64,000 nucleotides of DNA from [Phialemoniopsis] sp. UDSM-2020 (taxonomy: Eukaryota; Ascomycota; Sordariomycetes; Thyridiales; Thyridiaceae), in NCBI GenBank assembly GCA_018873225.1, contig JAEILZ010000002.1, positions 3,534,001 to 3,598,000 of the forward strand, written 5' to 3'. Position 1 is the stretch's first letter, and the number at the start of each line of letters is the position of its first letter. Below, piece after piece: positions 19,916-32,537 of this stretch. A program made the translations under genes and the position numbers. Under the pieces are notes generated by a model, which searched no databases, had not been told where the DNA came from, and saw only the letters and a program-made list of their open reading frames with translations.

Positions 19916-22900
19916 ATGGAAAGGACATATACTTCTCGAGGCCCTACTATCTGTAACCCCGACCTTCGCCTGCTCTCGTTGGACGGAGGGGGTGTGCGTG
20001 GGCTCTCGACCCTGCACATCCTCCGGCGGCTGATGGAGAATATCAACTCCAATCCTATCCCAAAACCATGCGAATACTTCGATCTCATCGGCGGGACTTC
20101 GACTGGTGGACTGATTGCGATTATGCTTGGCAGGTTGGAAATGTCGGTTGACGAATGCATCGAAGAATACAAGAGTCTGTGCCCCAAGGTTTTTACCAAG
20201 AGATGGACCGCCAAGGCATTGGGTCGGCCTGTCGGATTTGTCGACGGACGATTTGACCACAGGAAGCTTGAGGATGCAGTCAAGGACATTCTAAGTCGCC
20301 GCTCAGGTGGAAGACGAGATGGTGGGCTGGACGAATCGACTTTGCTCTACAGCCCGTCCGAAAAGTGTCGTGTGTAAGCTGTCAATCACCAAACCCCATG
20401 AGATATAGTAAGGGCGCTCCTGAGAACTGATCATATCCATTATTCAAACAGTTTCGTTTGTGCTTCAAACAAGAATAGGGTCAATGCGGACACTGCAATC
20501 CTATCCAGCTATTCCTCACCCCGCCACGATTCATCCTTCTTGAATAAGGTTAAGATCTGGGAAGCAGTCCGTGCAACATCCGCAGCGACATCATTCTTCG
20601 AGCCCATCACGATTGATGGCCAGACATACATGGACGGCGCGACTCGGGCAAATAATCCTGTAGGTGAGGTTTGGTCTGAAGCAGTCGACCTCTTCCAACC
20701 CGGCGAGAGTGCAAACTGGAAGTTGGAAGACCATATCCAATGTTTCGTATCGATAGGAACGGGAGTTCCAGCGACAAAAGCCTTTGGACACCATATGTTC
20801 AGTATTGGCAAAGCCCTCGTGGCCATTGCGACCGATTGTCGGCAGATTGCTGAGAGATTTGCACGCGATCACCAAGATTTGGTGAAAGATAACCGGTACT
20901 TCAGATTCAATGTGTCTCATGGCCTCGAAAATGTCGGGCTCGAGGAAGCAGATCAACTAGAAAATATTGAAGAGGCTACAAGGCAGTATTGCCAATCACA
21001 GAACATCAACGATGCCCTCAAGAAATGCTCTTTAGCTTTGCAGCAGCAGAACAAATGTAAGCATGTTCCTTCTAACGCTTTTCAAGAGTGACATAGTATA
21101 TTTGACGTGAGAATAGTCATTCTCAGCAAAGGTCTCCATCATCCCGAGAATAGCACTGACGTCTTCCGAGCTACATAGGGATAACCTGGTTACTTCAAGA
21201 TGGGCAAAGTCTTCTCGATACCTTGAAAGAGGAGATAGGGTTTGAGCCTTACACAATCAGGGCTGACGCCTCGAATGCGCAAGATACAGCATGGGTAACG
21301 AATACCGATGTTTGGGACCTATGGATAGATGCCAAGGAGCCGAGAGACAAGTTGCTGAGGTTCTACGACGATCAAGATCTAGAAGGCGGATCCGCGAATT
21401 CGAAGACAACCATGATGATCACCAAGCTACTGGTCTTAGAGAAGCAGAGCAAAATGCCCCAGCCTGTGGTGGTTTATACTCGGGGACCGAGTTCGGATTC
21501 TCTGAATGGTATCATCGCTGGACTGGTTGCGCAATTAGTCTATCTTGCAACACAAGGAGACCAAATACAAGCCAAAGAGAAGCTCTCAGAGCTGGATCGG
21601 GACTACCAAGGAATGGCTGAACGTCTATGGAAAACAGGGAGTCGACTCCAGATTTCGGAGGAGGCCTGTGTGTGCCCTTTGTCTGCTCTATTTGGCCTCT
21701 TGGATTGGAGTATCCGACTTCATAAGCCGCAGGGCGTGATCATCGTCTGGGATGAAGTGATTCCTGAAGACTCGGATGGGACGAATCTGTTTTATGACTG
21801 TCTGACCCTGTTGCTTGATGAAGGTATGTATCAGGGGCAGGGGATAGTGAAAGAGTACACGCATCCTCAGACCCGGATGCTGTTTACTTGCTCATGTGCG
21901 ATCGATAGAGCAGGCTGGCCAGGTCTATGTCTGACACGCGCAACTGAAAGGAACGGTCAGTTCAATTACCCCGGAACCACTAAGAGGAAACTAGCTAACT
22001 GTAACAGAGTGTCTGAGCCATCTTCGCTTCGCTGGGATGGAATTGCGGAAATCACAGGTCTCGAAAGCCGTGGAGGGCACCAATCAATGGCTATGGACAC
22101 ACCACTCCTTTGTGGCTTGGCTTGAAGAAAAGGGTGTTTTATGGATCTCCGGTAAGCCGGGCAGTGGCAAGTCCGTGCTTGCCAAGTCCGTGATTAACCA
22201 TCTCTCACGCCAAGCGACCAGAAGTCCCATGATAGATGGGACGGCTGGGCAAAACTTCGAAGATCTGTCATCAATGATTCTATGTGACTGGTTCTTTAGC
22301 GCCAGACACGGTAGCGTGGGAAAGTCTTTCAACTCGATGCTGAGGGCAGTCTTGCATGGCATACTTCGGCAGCACCCGGCTCTTTTCGATCGATTCCGGC
22401 ATACTTATCGCTCTGAACGTTGCTCCAATAGCAAGAAATGGAGCTGGGCAACCAAGGCGTTGAGTTCCTTCCTTGACTGCTTAGCTTCTGAAGGGACGCA
22501 ACTTCTCTGTATAGTTGACGCTTTGGATGAATCTGGAGGGGACTTGGACCCAGAGAAGAGTCGTGACGCCACCTTGTCCCTGATAACCAACCTAGTCCGA
22601 TTCCCAGCTTCCGGCATCCGGTTTATTGTCCTCAGTCGAGAGATACCAGAGATATCTACAAAACTTTGGCGCTGTCGGGGTATACGTCTAGAGAACGAAA
22701 ACAGCAACGATTTAGAGAAAATTGTCAACTCGAGTCTCGATAGTATCAAGAGAGTGGCCGAGGATCATATCTGGGACGATGGAGATGAGGACAACAATTC
22801 TTACATTCGGCCGCTTGTTGCTCGCAAACGGAAACGAAGGTACCAGACACGAAGCAGAGGGTGGTCCGACCAGGAACTCAAGACATTCAACGCGATCCGG

Positions 22901-24667
22901 TCCTACCTTCTGGAAAACGCCAACGGTGTGGTCCTATGGGTGATCCTCGTGACCAAGGAATTACTGCACACTGTGCGAAACGGCAAAGGCTTCACCATTG
23001 CTCAGCTCGAGCAGAATACGAAGCGCCTTCCTCGCGATCTCAAGCAATATTACTGCTACATGCTGGATACGATCATAGATGCTAATAGCGACGAGGAACT
23101 GAAGGTAACGCAGAGAATCCTGGAATGGACCATCGGTGCCTCAGACTTGAGCCCAGTACGCGTCCAGGATATATGGGAAGTCATGGCAGTTCCGGACATC
23201 TTAGAAACTCCGTTAACCGCCCAAGACGATTTAATTGCGAGAAATCACAAGATCGTCGGAAATAACTGGAATCGATTTAGACGGATCCTCTACGAGCACT
23301 GTGGACCGTTTCTTGAAATCATCTGCCCTCCCGAAATGGTAGCCTTCTACTTTGAGAGCACGAGTGATGCTGGCCTTCGTGATATTGAACCGACATGGAT
23401 TGTGCAATTATTACATCAGACAACTAAAGAGTTCTTATCTGACGTGGATGGTGCCGGGCCCCTCTATGTCAACTTGAAACAGACTGATTGCACTGTCAAA
23501 GAGCTTGCAGCAAGATATCTCGAGATCACTCTGCAGCGATTGGCCTCCCAACAATCATCGGAAAACTCCAAATGCGAGTTGTCGAAGATCCAGTATCTTC
23601 AGACACATCCCCTGCTGTATTTCATCTTTCTCAACATAGATCGATTGCGACCAAATTGCGACACCTACCGGAATGCCCTCTCCGAAATGAGGCAGGTTTC
23701 ATTTGACAACGAAGATGAATGGCAGATAGAACGAAATCCATTCCTTTATCCAGACCCGGAACCTTTCGGCTATATGAAAACCAAGCAGAGACTTTGGCGA
23801 GACACTATGGACACTACTGTACGAATGTGTAAGTGTTCTTCCTCTCATCAAGCGTAACGTGACCTTGATGTTGAAGTCCCAAGTCTTTCCTTTGGGGTTC
23901 GTCATTTTGAAGGTTGTACTACGTATATGAACTCAGAGTCCCATGCAACTAATAGATCGTGCGGCAGATGCACAAGTCTTACAAGAATACTTCAATGATG
24001 AGCAACTCCTTGCATCTTGTCGCGGCGGATACCCTGTTGCCGTGGCCATCATATGCGTGGTCATGAACAAGGACCGATTTCATCGTCATCAAGGAGCGCT
24101 GGTAGAGATGGCAATTCGCGAAAACTGCCCTAGACTCGTCAAAGTCTTTCTCAAGAACTTGAAGCGGCAATCCGCAACCCACGACCCAATGCTAGTCTCC
24201 GCAGCTGCTATGGGAAATAAAAATGTCATCCGATATTTTTTCTCTGCTCAGTCTGATACACGGAGTATGAGCGTCGGAGATATCGAGAATGAGTGGCTCG
24301 CTGAGGCCAGACAAGTCTCTGCTGTGGACAATCGTCAGCATGAATTTGGGTGAGTGTGTGTCTCTCTTGTGGGCAACTCGATTGCTGATGAGTTAAATAG
24401 GTCTGAAAGAGTGAAGCTCTGCCTTCGCCTGGTCGCTGAAGCAATGAGGGCGAAAGAGGTAAACAAACCTTGCCATCGCAGCGCAGCGCAGACGTTGTCG
24501 GAATTGAAGATACTTACTTTTGTCCAATGTAGACCGATATATGGGAAAAGCCGCTCAAGGAACTACAGTTCTCACCCTCCGATCTGGACGGGTATCGTTG
24601 GGAAGATTGGCATTGTAGTTGCGACTATTGTGACGCGTTTCGAGATGAGTTTCTAGGGCCGCACTGA
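19916..24667 (+). CDS. Patatin-NACHT NLR-like protein with a second, degenerate NTPase-like region
   Basis: Seven exons (19916-20373, 20452-21056, 21179-21955, 22008-23818, 23937-24349, 24401-24458, 24533-24667) sum to 1418 residues in one frame. Residues 1-350 form a patatin phospholipase domain: oxyanion loop DGGGVRG (23-29), GTSTG with nucleophile Ser62, and catalytic Asp214 in DGA. Residues about 420-610 look like a worn NTPase: GGSANSKT at 424-431 in place of a P-loop, VIIVWDE at 541-547 as Walker B. Residues about 614-1000 form a standard fungal NACHT: EGTNQWLW, P-loop GKPGSGKS (662-669), Walker B LLCIVDALDE (779-788), then FIVLSRE. The C-terminus resembles degenerate ankyrin repeats and ends with CSCDYC. 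Fungal proteins of this architecture act in allorecognition or cell-death signalling. The exon 4/5 junction is the least certain. Confidence 0.85.
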
Positions 24668-25220
24668 ATGAAAGCAGCAAATGTGGGGGCGGATCGAGTA
24701 GACAAAGGGCTACGTGAAAGATCATTGATGCTGGGGCCAGACAATAGCACAAGTGTCTGATCAAGGTCTAAGCAATGTGGTCACCCTATGCCAAGTCTGA
24801 GGAGGTAGTCTATCCCTGATTGCACTGTAAGTACTTTATACCAATTGCCGCCTAGGTACTTAATTTGGTAGTTCTTAATGTTCCAGGCCTTGATGGACCT
24901 ATTTGAAACGACGCCAACCCCAACCATGAACACTCAATCCGCCCAGATGGGCAGCTGGACGCCAGATTAGCTCCAACTTTCAGGCACATGTCCCACCTGG
25001 AAAAAAGTGATTACCCCTGTAGCATATGACGTAGTGTCGATCGGCGCGCCCATGCGACTCAAGTTTTATCGACACGCTCACAGCTGCTTGCTTCATCAGC
25101 TTCCGGAGCTCCCGTCGACCAGTTCTATGGTGGTGAAGTTGCTGTGTGCCAATTCCTGTCTTCTTTCAATATTCCACGTCGGGACCTCCTTGCAAGCGAA
25201 CTCACCGTCTGCTCTGCGCC
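24668..25220. other. Intergenic space
   Basis: 3' flank of the NLR-like gene and promoter of the App1-like gene. No other supported feature. Confidence 0.4.
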
Positions 25221-26796
25221 ATGGCGAGCATCCGAATCGCCGCGGCGGCGTTGGTCGTCGTAGCACAGCTAGCTCAAGCATCACCCATGCCGGTCGAGCA
25301 ACGCCATCCTATGATCACTCCGGCTCCGACCTTGGATCTTCCTACGCGGACACTACTTGAGAGAGGTATCTTGGATGACCTCGCCTCGGATGTCAACTCG
25401 GTCATCTCCAAGCTCGGCTCTGCCATCCCCTCATATGTTGCATCTGGTAAGACATAGATGTTCCACATTCGACTGCTCCAAATCGCTGACCACAGGTACA
25501 GGCGTTCCCAATTTCTTTCAGGACTTCCCGACCAAGGACAAGGTCCAAAGCTCTCTCGGCCTCGACGACGAACAAGTCGCTGCTCTCCCGACTCAAGTCC
25601 TCAACATTCCTCCGTACGCGAATTGGAGTAATGGCGCTTGGAATGTGCGATTCCACGGCAATGTGTACAAGCAGCCTCAGACAGACCAAAAGACCATCGA
25701 CGATCTAGCGAACAAGTTCCTTATCGATGTCGATATCGACCAGCTGCCGCCAGACCAGCAGGCTAATGCGCGCAACATGACTGCATCAATCTTTGTGATT
25801 CAACAGGAGGACCAGAATGTCACAATGCACTTGGAGCCGGCTCCTTCTGCCGGTTCGGACGGTGAAAAGGGTGGAGGTGGCGCTACTACTGCCAGTGGCG
25901 GTGAACAAAGCATCAACCTGCCCTATCTCACCACTGACCAAGGCGACTTTGACGTGTTTGTACCGATTGAATTGAACGGCCTCATGAGGGGCGACACAAA
26001 CACAAGCGTGCAGCGTCTGAATGTGTACGCCAACGGGACAGGGATTGGTAATGCCACTGCGTACCTCGTTCCACCTACTGGGTTGTCCATTCTCTCGGAC
26101 ATCGACGACATCCTTCGTATAACAAAGATCTATAAGCCGAAGGACGGCTTGCTTAATTCTTTCGCAAAACCCTTCACCCCGTGGATGAACATGCCCGACA
26201 TCTACGCCAGCTGGGCCAAGAAGTACCCTTTGGCGCATTTCCACTATTTGACTACGACACCGGAGCAGGTCACGCGAAATTACATGGACTTCATCTACAA
26301 GACTTATCCTGGCGGGTCCTTTGATACCAGACCGCTCAACTTCAGCGACGTCAGCGCCACCCTGTCAATCCGCAAATTTCTCGACAAATTCTTTCAGACC
26401 TTCCCCCAGCGCAAGATCGTGCTTATCGCCGATACCTCCAACTCGGATGTCATGCGCGACTACCCGCAGCTGGTCAGGGATTTCCCTGGCCAGGTGCAAT
26501 GCATCCTGCTGCGCAACACGAGCGCCACGGACGCCGATGACCTCTTCCCGTACGACACGAGCGGCTTCAAGGGGCTGGACCAGAAGACCTTCATGTTCTT
26601 CCGCACGCCGGATGACTTGACCAATATCGATCTGCAGAACGGCGACTGCTACAACGCGTCAGTACCGCAGAACCTCACATTTACCAGGCAAGCGGAGCTT
26701 CTTGGCATCCACGGATCGGGGTCGGGCAAGACGGGCATGAGCTGGCTCGGCACACTGCTCGTGTCTACGATGGCTGCAGCAATTCTAATGGTATGA
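25221..26796 (+). CDS. App1-type (DUF2183) phosphatidate phosphatase-like protein, secreted/GPI form
   Basis: Two exons (25221-25446 and 25496-26796) encode 508 residues. The catalytic region has GLSILSDIDDILRITKIYKP (Asp277, Asp279), matching the DxDx(T/V) phosphatase motif of App1 with Ile in the last position. FHYLTTTPEQVTRNYMDFIY, RKFLDKFFQTFPQRKIVLIA, the SNSDVMRDYP segment and RNTSA follow in the family's usual order. Yeast App1 is cytosolic and dephosphorylates phosphatidic acid at actin patches. This protein instead starts with a signal peptide (ASIRIAAAALVVVAQLAQA) and ends in a hydrophobic tail (GTLLVSTMAAAILMV), suggesting an extracellular, possibly GPI-anchored, version. Two acceptors 6 nt apart (CACAG at 25495, TACAG at 25501) are both in frame. 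Confidence 0.88.
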
Positions 26797-26927
26797 TAAT
26801 GGATGATTGAATGAATGGATAATGGGAATTAGCGGGAGTCACTTTTATGCAATTATTCCATGTCGAATAAGCTGAATCAATCAACGCTTTGTTGCAAAAT
26901 TTAACACTGCTACCGAGCATCTGGCCT

Positions 26928-28320
26928 TTACTCCTTGGTCGTCTCGGAGGGTTGATGGAGGCCCCACGTATTTAGACCGAGAGCAGTACGCCTGGATGTG
27001 CTGTTGGGGTCAAGGTACGGCCTCTCTCCCAGCCCGACGGCTCTGTTGCCGAAGCGCTCTCCTTGCTCGTCGTAGTCAAAGGTGGCTGAGTGGAACACGC
27101 TCCTGTTGTCCCAGATAGCTGCCAGAGAGGTCAGTATACATCCAACGACGATGACCCTCAGTTCACATAAGAGAACTCACCAATATCGTTCTCGTTCTGC
27201 CACTTGAACCGCACCTGCAGCTCGTGGTTCTTGTACAGCAGCTCGAGGAACCAGTCGAGCAGCTTCTTGCTCTCCTCGGCCGTCACGCCGTTGATGTGTG
27301 ACACGTGCCCTCCCACGGGGAAGATGCTCTTCCAGCCCGTCACGGGGTTGGTCCGCACCACGGGGTGCACGGCCTTGAGCTCCGGGCCGACGTTCTCGGG
27401 CGCGCCGCGCGGCTTGTCGTACAGCTGGAAGCCGGCCTGCTCGGCGACCTGGTGGAAGTACGGCTGCTCAAAGGTCGCCGTCAACCCTTCGAGGAACTTT
27501 TGGTACGGCTCGCTGATGCGGTCGTAAATGTCGTAGCCCGAGGCCCAGAGCGTGTCTACAAACATCGTCAGTGAACTGCAAGTCTGAATAAAGAGGGGGG
27601 AGGTATGAACGCACCACCGCCGGTCTTGGGAAGCTGCGTCAGGCGCAGCGAGGTGTAGTCGGCGGGCACGGGCTCAAAGGCAATGTCGCTGTGCCACTGG
27701 GCGCTGGACTGCTTCTTGGGGCTGACCTCCTCCGACTTGTGCTGGCGGTAGAACTTGCGGTGCTGCACCGAGCTGATGGTGCTGATCTGCGGGTCCTCGC
27801 CGCCGAGCTCGCGCTCCGAGTTGAGGATGGGGTGGATGTGCAGGCCCGAGGTGGCGGGGCGGCCGGCGAGCTCGCCGAGGCGCAGGATGAGCTGCTTCTG
27901 CAGGTCGTTGGTGAGGTTGTCCTGGGCGCGGAAGAAGACGACGCCGCGCTGGGAGACTGTGTGGTTGGGCGAAGTGGTGTTAGTCAAGAAGTACGGATTA
28001 GGGTATAGTGTGGGGGGCTTGACGATGATTGGAGACCGGGGAAGTGCCTTGGCATGGGGACCAGGGACTAGTGCCCGATCACACGGGGGAGATGGGGCGG
28101 GAAAAAACCTACTTGTGATGGCCAGGTCGCGGATCAGTTCGTCCGCATTGGGGGCGTTCAGCCAGTCGACCAGGTTGGCGGTAGGATACTCCCTGCCGAT
28201 GATGGGGGTCACATCAAACGACTCGTAGGAGTCTAGAGCCCCGGACACCTCGAGTGGCGTAGGCCTGTTCAGCTTGGAGCTGATGCTGATGGGCGTCTCG
28301 TCTATCGCAGAAGGCGACAT
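26928..28320 (-). CDS. TauD-type alpha-ketoglutarate/Fe(II) dioxygenase
   Basis: Four exons on the minus strand (28320-28113, 27956-27615, 27555-27181, 27118-26928) encode 371 residues. The frame is open to 28338 but the first ATG is at 28320. Iron ligands are His158 and Asp160 in WHSDIAFEP and His318 in FHSATFDY. Arg334 in FGNRAVG should hold 2-oxoglutarate. TGGDTLWASGYD and HPVVRTNPVTGWKSIF are also family landmarks. Members release sulfite from taurine and other sulfonates (yeast Jlp1) or oxidise related acids. The divergent neighbour at 30302 is a DAL5-family permease, which fits uptake of an organic acid or sulfonate; the exact substrate is open. TATA box at 28480-28471. Confidence 0.92.
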
Positions 28321-30301
28321 GGTGGTGGCGGCTGGCAAGGTCTAAAAATATTGAGAAATGCGGCCTGTTCTTCGGATTCTTTGATATTATTCCTTGAGGT
28401 GAATGCAAGTAGAAGGTCTGATGTATTTAGTAGTCGATTTCTCGCGTGTACTGTCAGAGGATCGGCGCGTCTATATATAACATTCACATTCAACAAAAGA
28501 TCAAATGGAGCTCCGACACACGCAAGCACATGGCGAGTTGAACTTCTTCGTTGAATTGACAGGATTTCCCCGGTTCTAGACCCCAGAATATGGTACAACT
28601 CCCCGGTGGAGGGTTCACATAATGATGTTACAATATCTCGTCATTCCGGCATCTTGGTTCGTTGATGAACCAGAGCCCCTATACTCTATGTCTCAGGTAC
28701 GCGCTTGATGCGGACTTGGCGTCAATTTCAAGCCACAGCATTGAATGAAAAGATTGGTAATTGGGTGAATTAACAGGAGATCAGATAAAGTTTGGACAAT
28801 CTGTACAAGTGGTGGAGGCCTCGTGTCTGTCCCTTGTGTAATGCATCAGTGATGGAGCATCCAAACCACGCTTATATTGCACAATGTCTTGTCGAGCTTC
28901 AGGAACATGGCTGTCGATCTCCATTAGCTCCAGACGAATCTGCAAGGGCTCCGTTTAGATCCGAGCTAAGTCCGCGAGACGGCGTTCCCCAGAGCAAACA
29001 TCAATTGATTGTAAAGTTTTATGGCGGTCGAATGGGAGCGAGCCGTCTTATCGCGGGCCTCGGCAGCCAAAATGGCGGCGGTTGGTGACGCGATCCACCC
29101 GGCATGTCACGATTTCCACGAACCAGTCACGCAATACCGCAACCGGCCGCGTCCACCAACTGAAACTTCGAATTGACGTGATGCAACCCCTGTTATTCAA
29201 CAGTCCCATCTGCTGGCGAGGGTGCGGGGGTTCAGATCAAGTCCCAAAGCTGTGGATCATCATTGCCTCTCGCTTGCGAATGTCATTGATGTGATTGGGT
29301 ATGTGTTCGGAAGTCGGTCGGACGTCGTTGTCTGTTGCGTGTCGCGGGTGAAGAACTCGTGGCGGATCTAGCAATGGGACGGTCAATTCCACCGGAAGAC
29401 CTGGGTTATCCCACTGCCGAGTGGCATGGGTCGGGTCCCGGCTGGGTGTCGGTCGAGTCTGGCAAGAGATTGCGCTTCATGGCTTTTGCGCCTGGCCTCT
29501 CCAAGCATGGTACACTGCTTGTGCTATCCAGAGTCAAGTACCATGTAGCAGTTAAAATCACGATGCGAGTATTCTGTGCTTCACTCCTGTCTCGGAGTTC
29601 TTTGTCGTGTCCGTTCCGGCCCTTTTCTACGTCCTAATGCATCGCACTTTGCCAATGTGATGCCAAGGTCGTTGGCCAGGACTTTTATTCCTGGCATCTC
29701 ACTCCTCCCCACGCATCATGGAGGATATACCAAGGTCGAATATCACCTCCTCATCACGTCATGATAACAGGACCCATTTTCTGCGTGTATTGGCGCAAAC
29801 CCTGTCGACATGGCACTCCACTGTTCACATGTAGTTTCCTTGGCAGCTTGACAGATGCAAGAGATGCAACCCTTCCGCTGCGACTTTTTCTGTCTGTTGC
29901 AGTCTCTTGTGGCGATCAGCCGCAGAATGATGCTGCCATAGGCTTGCTGTCGTCAACCATTCTCTTCCTTTTCAAGTCTAGGTCGCCCCCATCAGCGCAT
30001 CTCTTGGGAGGGGCTGGACCCAAGCCTCCTTGTTGCAACATTGACAGGAAGATACTAGCTCGGCCAGGGTGGTTCCTCACCTCCGACATACTGTCTCGAA
30101 AAGGTGTACTGGTCCGGCTTCTCGGGATGCCTCTACATGCGGACCTTGCATCCTCAGGCAAAGTACAAAAGGACAGGGTATTCCGCAATGCTTCACCGGG
30201 TTAAAACCTAGCAAGTACGCAGTCAGGGTTTGAATAGACTCATATTAGGTTGTTGCAGAAGAAATCGACTTTCTTTTGTAACTGGGTCAGCAAAGCCAAC
30301 C
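28321..30301. other. 2-kb divergent promoter region of dioxygenase and permease
   Basis: Starts of the two genes face outward. A minus-strand TATATATAG lies at 28480-28471. Open frames here (the longest with ATG at 29761-30204) show no family features and were not accepted. Confidence 0.45.
28471..28480 (-). promoter_or_regulatory. TATA box of the TauD gene
   Basis: TTATATATAG on the minus strand, about 150 bp before the ATG at 28320. Confidence 0.55.
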
Positions 30302-32537
30302 ATGGCGACAGTCATTATCTCCAAGGGCCCCTATGACAAGGGGTCCCCGTCGACCTCGAGCCTTTCCCCTACACCTCTGGTTCTAGGCGCTCCTGAGCTG
30401 AAGCGGAGGTTCTTCTGGCAGAGAAGAAAGAACCTGGATCCGGATGCGATTGCGACGCAGGTAAGATCTACGAAACCTCGTTGACCTATGTCAGCCACCA
30501 GAGGTGGGGATGTTGCGTTACTGACATCGTACAATTAGCCAAGTGTGTTTGATGATCCGGCGACTGCCGAGAAGTATCACCCAAGAAAAGATTGGTGCGT
30601 GCCAATTGCTTTGTGCTTGTCTCTTGCTGGCCCGTGTAGTATGTGAGACTAATTGTTTGAGTTGCAGGGAGAACTACCACCGCTTCGACCCCAACGAGCG
30701 TTGGACATGGAAAGAAGAAGATCGCGTCGTGCGAAAGATCGATCTTTACATCATGATCTGGACATGCATCATGTTCATGGCGCTTGAGTTGGACCGTGCG
30801 AATCTGAGTCAGGCTCTGACAGACAACTTCCTCAAAGACTTAAAGATGACTACCAATGACTACAACTTAGGAAACACCGTATTCAAGCTCGCCTTCCTCT
30901 GCGCCGAACTGCCTTCCCAGCTAGTGTCGAAATGGCTGGGCCCAGATCGCTGGATCCCTATGCAGATGGTTCTTTGGAGCATCGTTGCCGCAGCTCAATT
31001 TTGGTTGTCTGGAAGGGAATCCTTCCTTGTCTGCAGAGCGCTTTTGGCAATTCTGCAGGGTGGCTTCATCCCTGATGTAAGATCTTCCCTGCCCCGATCG
31101 CCGCATACCGAATGGGCTTTCGAGTCCAAAGACGCGATGATACATGTATGCTGACCAGAGTGTGACGCCAGATCATCCTTTATCTATCCTACTTCTACAA
31201 GCACCACGAGCTCACCGTCCGACTCGGCTATTTCTGGACAGCCATGAGCGTCGCCGACATCCTGTCGGCAATCTTTGCCTACGGACTTCTACGCATGCGG
31301 GGCGTAGCTGGCCATGCCGGTTGGCGCTGGTTGTTCTTGCTCGAGGTAAGCTTTTCCGACAATGGTTTAATTCGCAACATCTAATATGGGCATCCAGGGC
31401 TTACTCACTTTGGTTATCGGCGTCATGGCTGCACTTCTGATGCCGGCTGGCCCGTGCCAAACTGCTAGCTGGTTTAGAGGCAAGAACGGGTGGTTCAACG
31501 AAAAGTAAATCTCTTCATCCCATGAACTTGGCCCCCCTTGCTGGCATGATCACTAACTCGTCATGCAGAGAGCAAAAGATTATTGTCAACAGGGTGCTCC
31601 GTGAGGACCCAAACAAGAGCAGCATGCACAACCGCGAGCCAATCACACCCAAGCTGCTTTGGCAAAGTCTGAAGGACTTTGATCTCTGGCCACTGTATAT
31701 TCTCGGGTTGATGTTCCAGATCCCAATGACCCCAGTCGGTCAATACTTGACCCTATCATTGAGGGATCTGGGCTTTGATACCTTCCAGACCAACTTGCTG
31801 ACCATCCCCTGGACTGTCTTGCACAGTAAGTGCTTTGCAACTATGAGCGTGGAGAAGGAGTTACAAAGAGCTGACGTCTGAAAAACTAGTGTTTACCATG
31901 CTTGGACTCGTGTACTTGGCAGAAACAGTGAAGGAGCTAACATTTACCGCTCTGCTTGGTCAAATCTGGGTCCTGCCTTTCCTGATCTATCTCAATGTCT
32001 TTGATTATGCAAAGGTCAATAGATGGGTTCTTTGGGCAGTGACTACCCTGCTTCTGAGTTACCCGAACGGTGAGTTTTGACTGACACATCTGTGGCTCTC
32101 TTGCGTTACTAACCACTTTGTCTTCCTTCAGCTCACCCTATTCAAGTCGCGTGGAACTCTCGCAACTCAAATGGCGTGCGACTTCGCACGGTTTCTGCAG
32201 CTTGTTACAATATGTTTGTCCAGGCCGGCGGAATTATCGCCTCGAATATGTACCGCGCTGGTAAGTCGACGTCCAGGAAATCATCGGTCCGTTATCGAGT
32301 TGCAACTAATCAAACTACACAGATGATGCGCCAAAGTACCAGCGTGGAAACAAGCAATTGCTTGGCGTGCTGTGCGGCAACATTGGGATCTACCTTGTGG
32401 TGAAGGCGTACTATATCTGGCGGAACAAGTCGAGGGACAAGAAGTGGAACGCCATGACTGAGGAGCAGCAGCTTGAGTACCTTGCCACCACCACGGATGA
32501 GGGCAACAAGAGGCTGGACTTCCGCTTCCAGCACTAG
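30302..32537 (+). CDS. MFS transporter, DAL5 / anion:cation symporter family
   Basis: Nine exons (30302-30460, 30539-30594, 30668-31076, 31172-31345, 31398-31504, 31569-31825, 31890-32069, 32132-32260, 32323-32537) give 561 residues in one frame. Family landmarks are [25 protein letters not shown], the motif [31 protein letters not shown], the central loop with [19 protein letters not shown], and the C-terminal RRNKS-type tail with [25 protein letters not shown]. This family moves allantoate, nicotinate, biotin-like acids and, in Soa1/YIL166C, organic sulfur compounds. Divergence from a TauD dioxygenase makes a sulfonate or another organic acid plausible. Intron density is far higher than in the 555-residue permease at 5690. 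Confidence 0.92.

Noticed and set aside
21176..21195. Sequence TAGGGATAACCTGGTTAC resembles an I-SceI homing endonuclease site
   Set aside because: Only the first half matches; it lies at the acceptor of intron 2 of the NLR-like gene and is explained by coding sequence.
29761..30204. Plus-strand open frame of 147 residues between the TauD and DAL5 genes
   Set aside because: No recognisable domain or codon bias; it overlaps the likely promoter of the permease.
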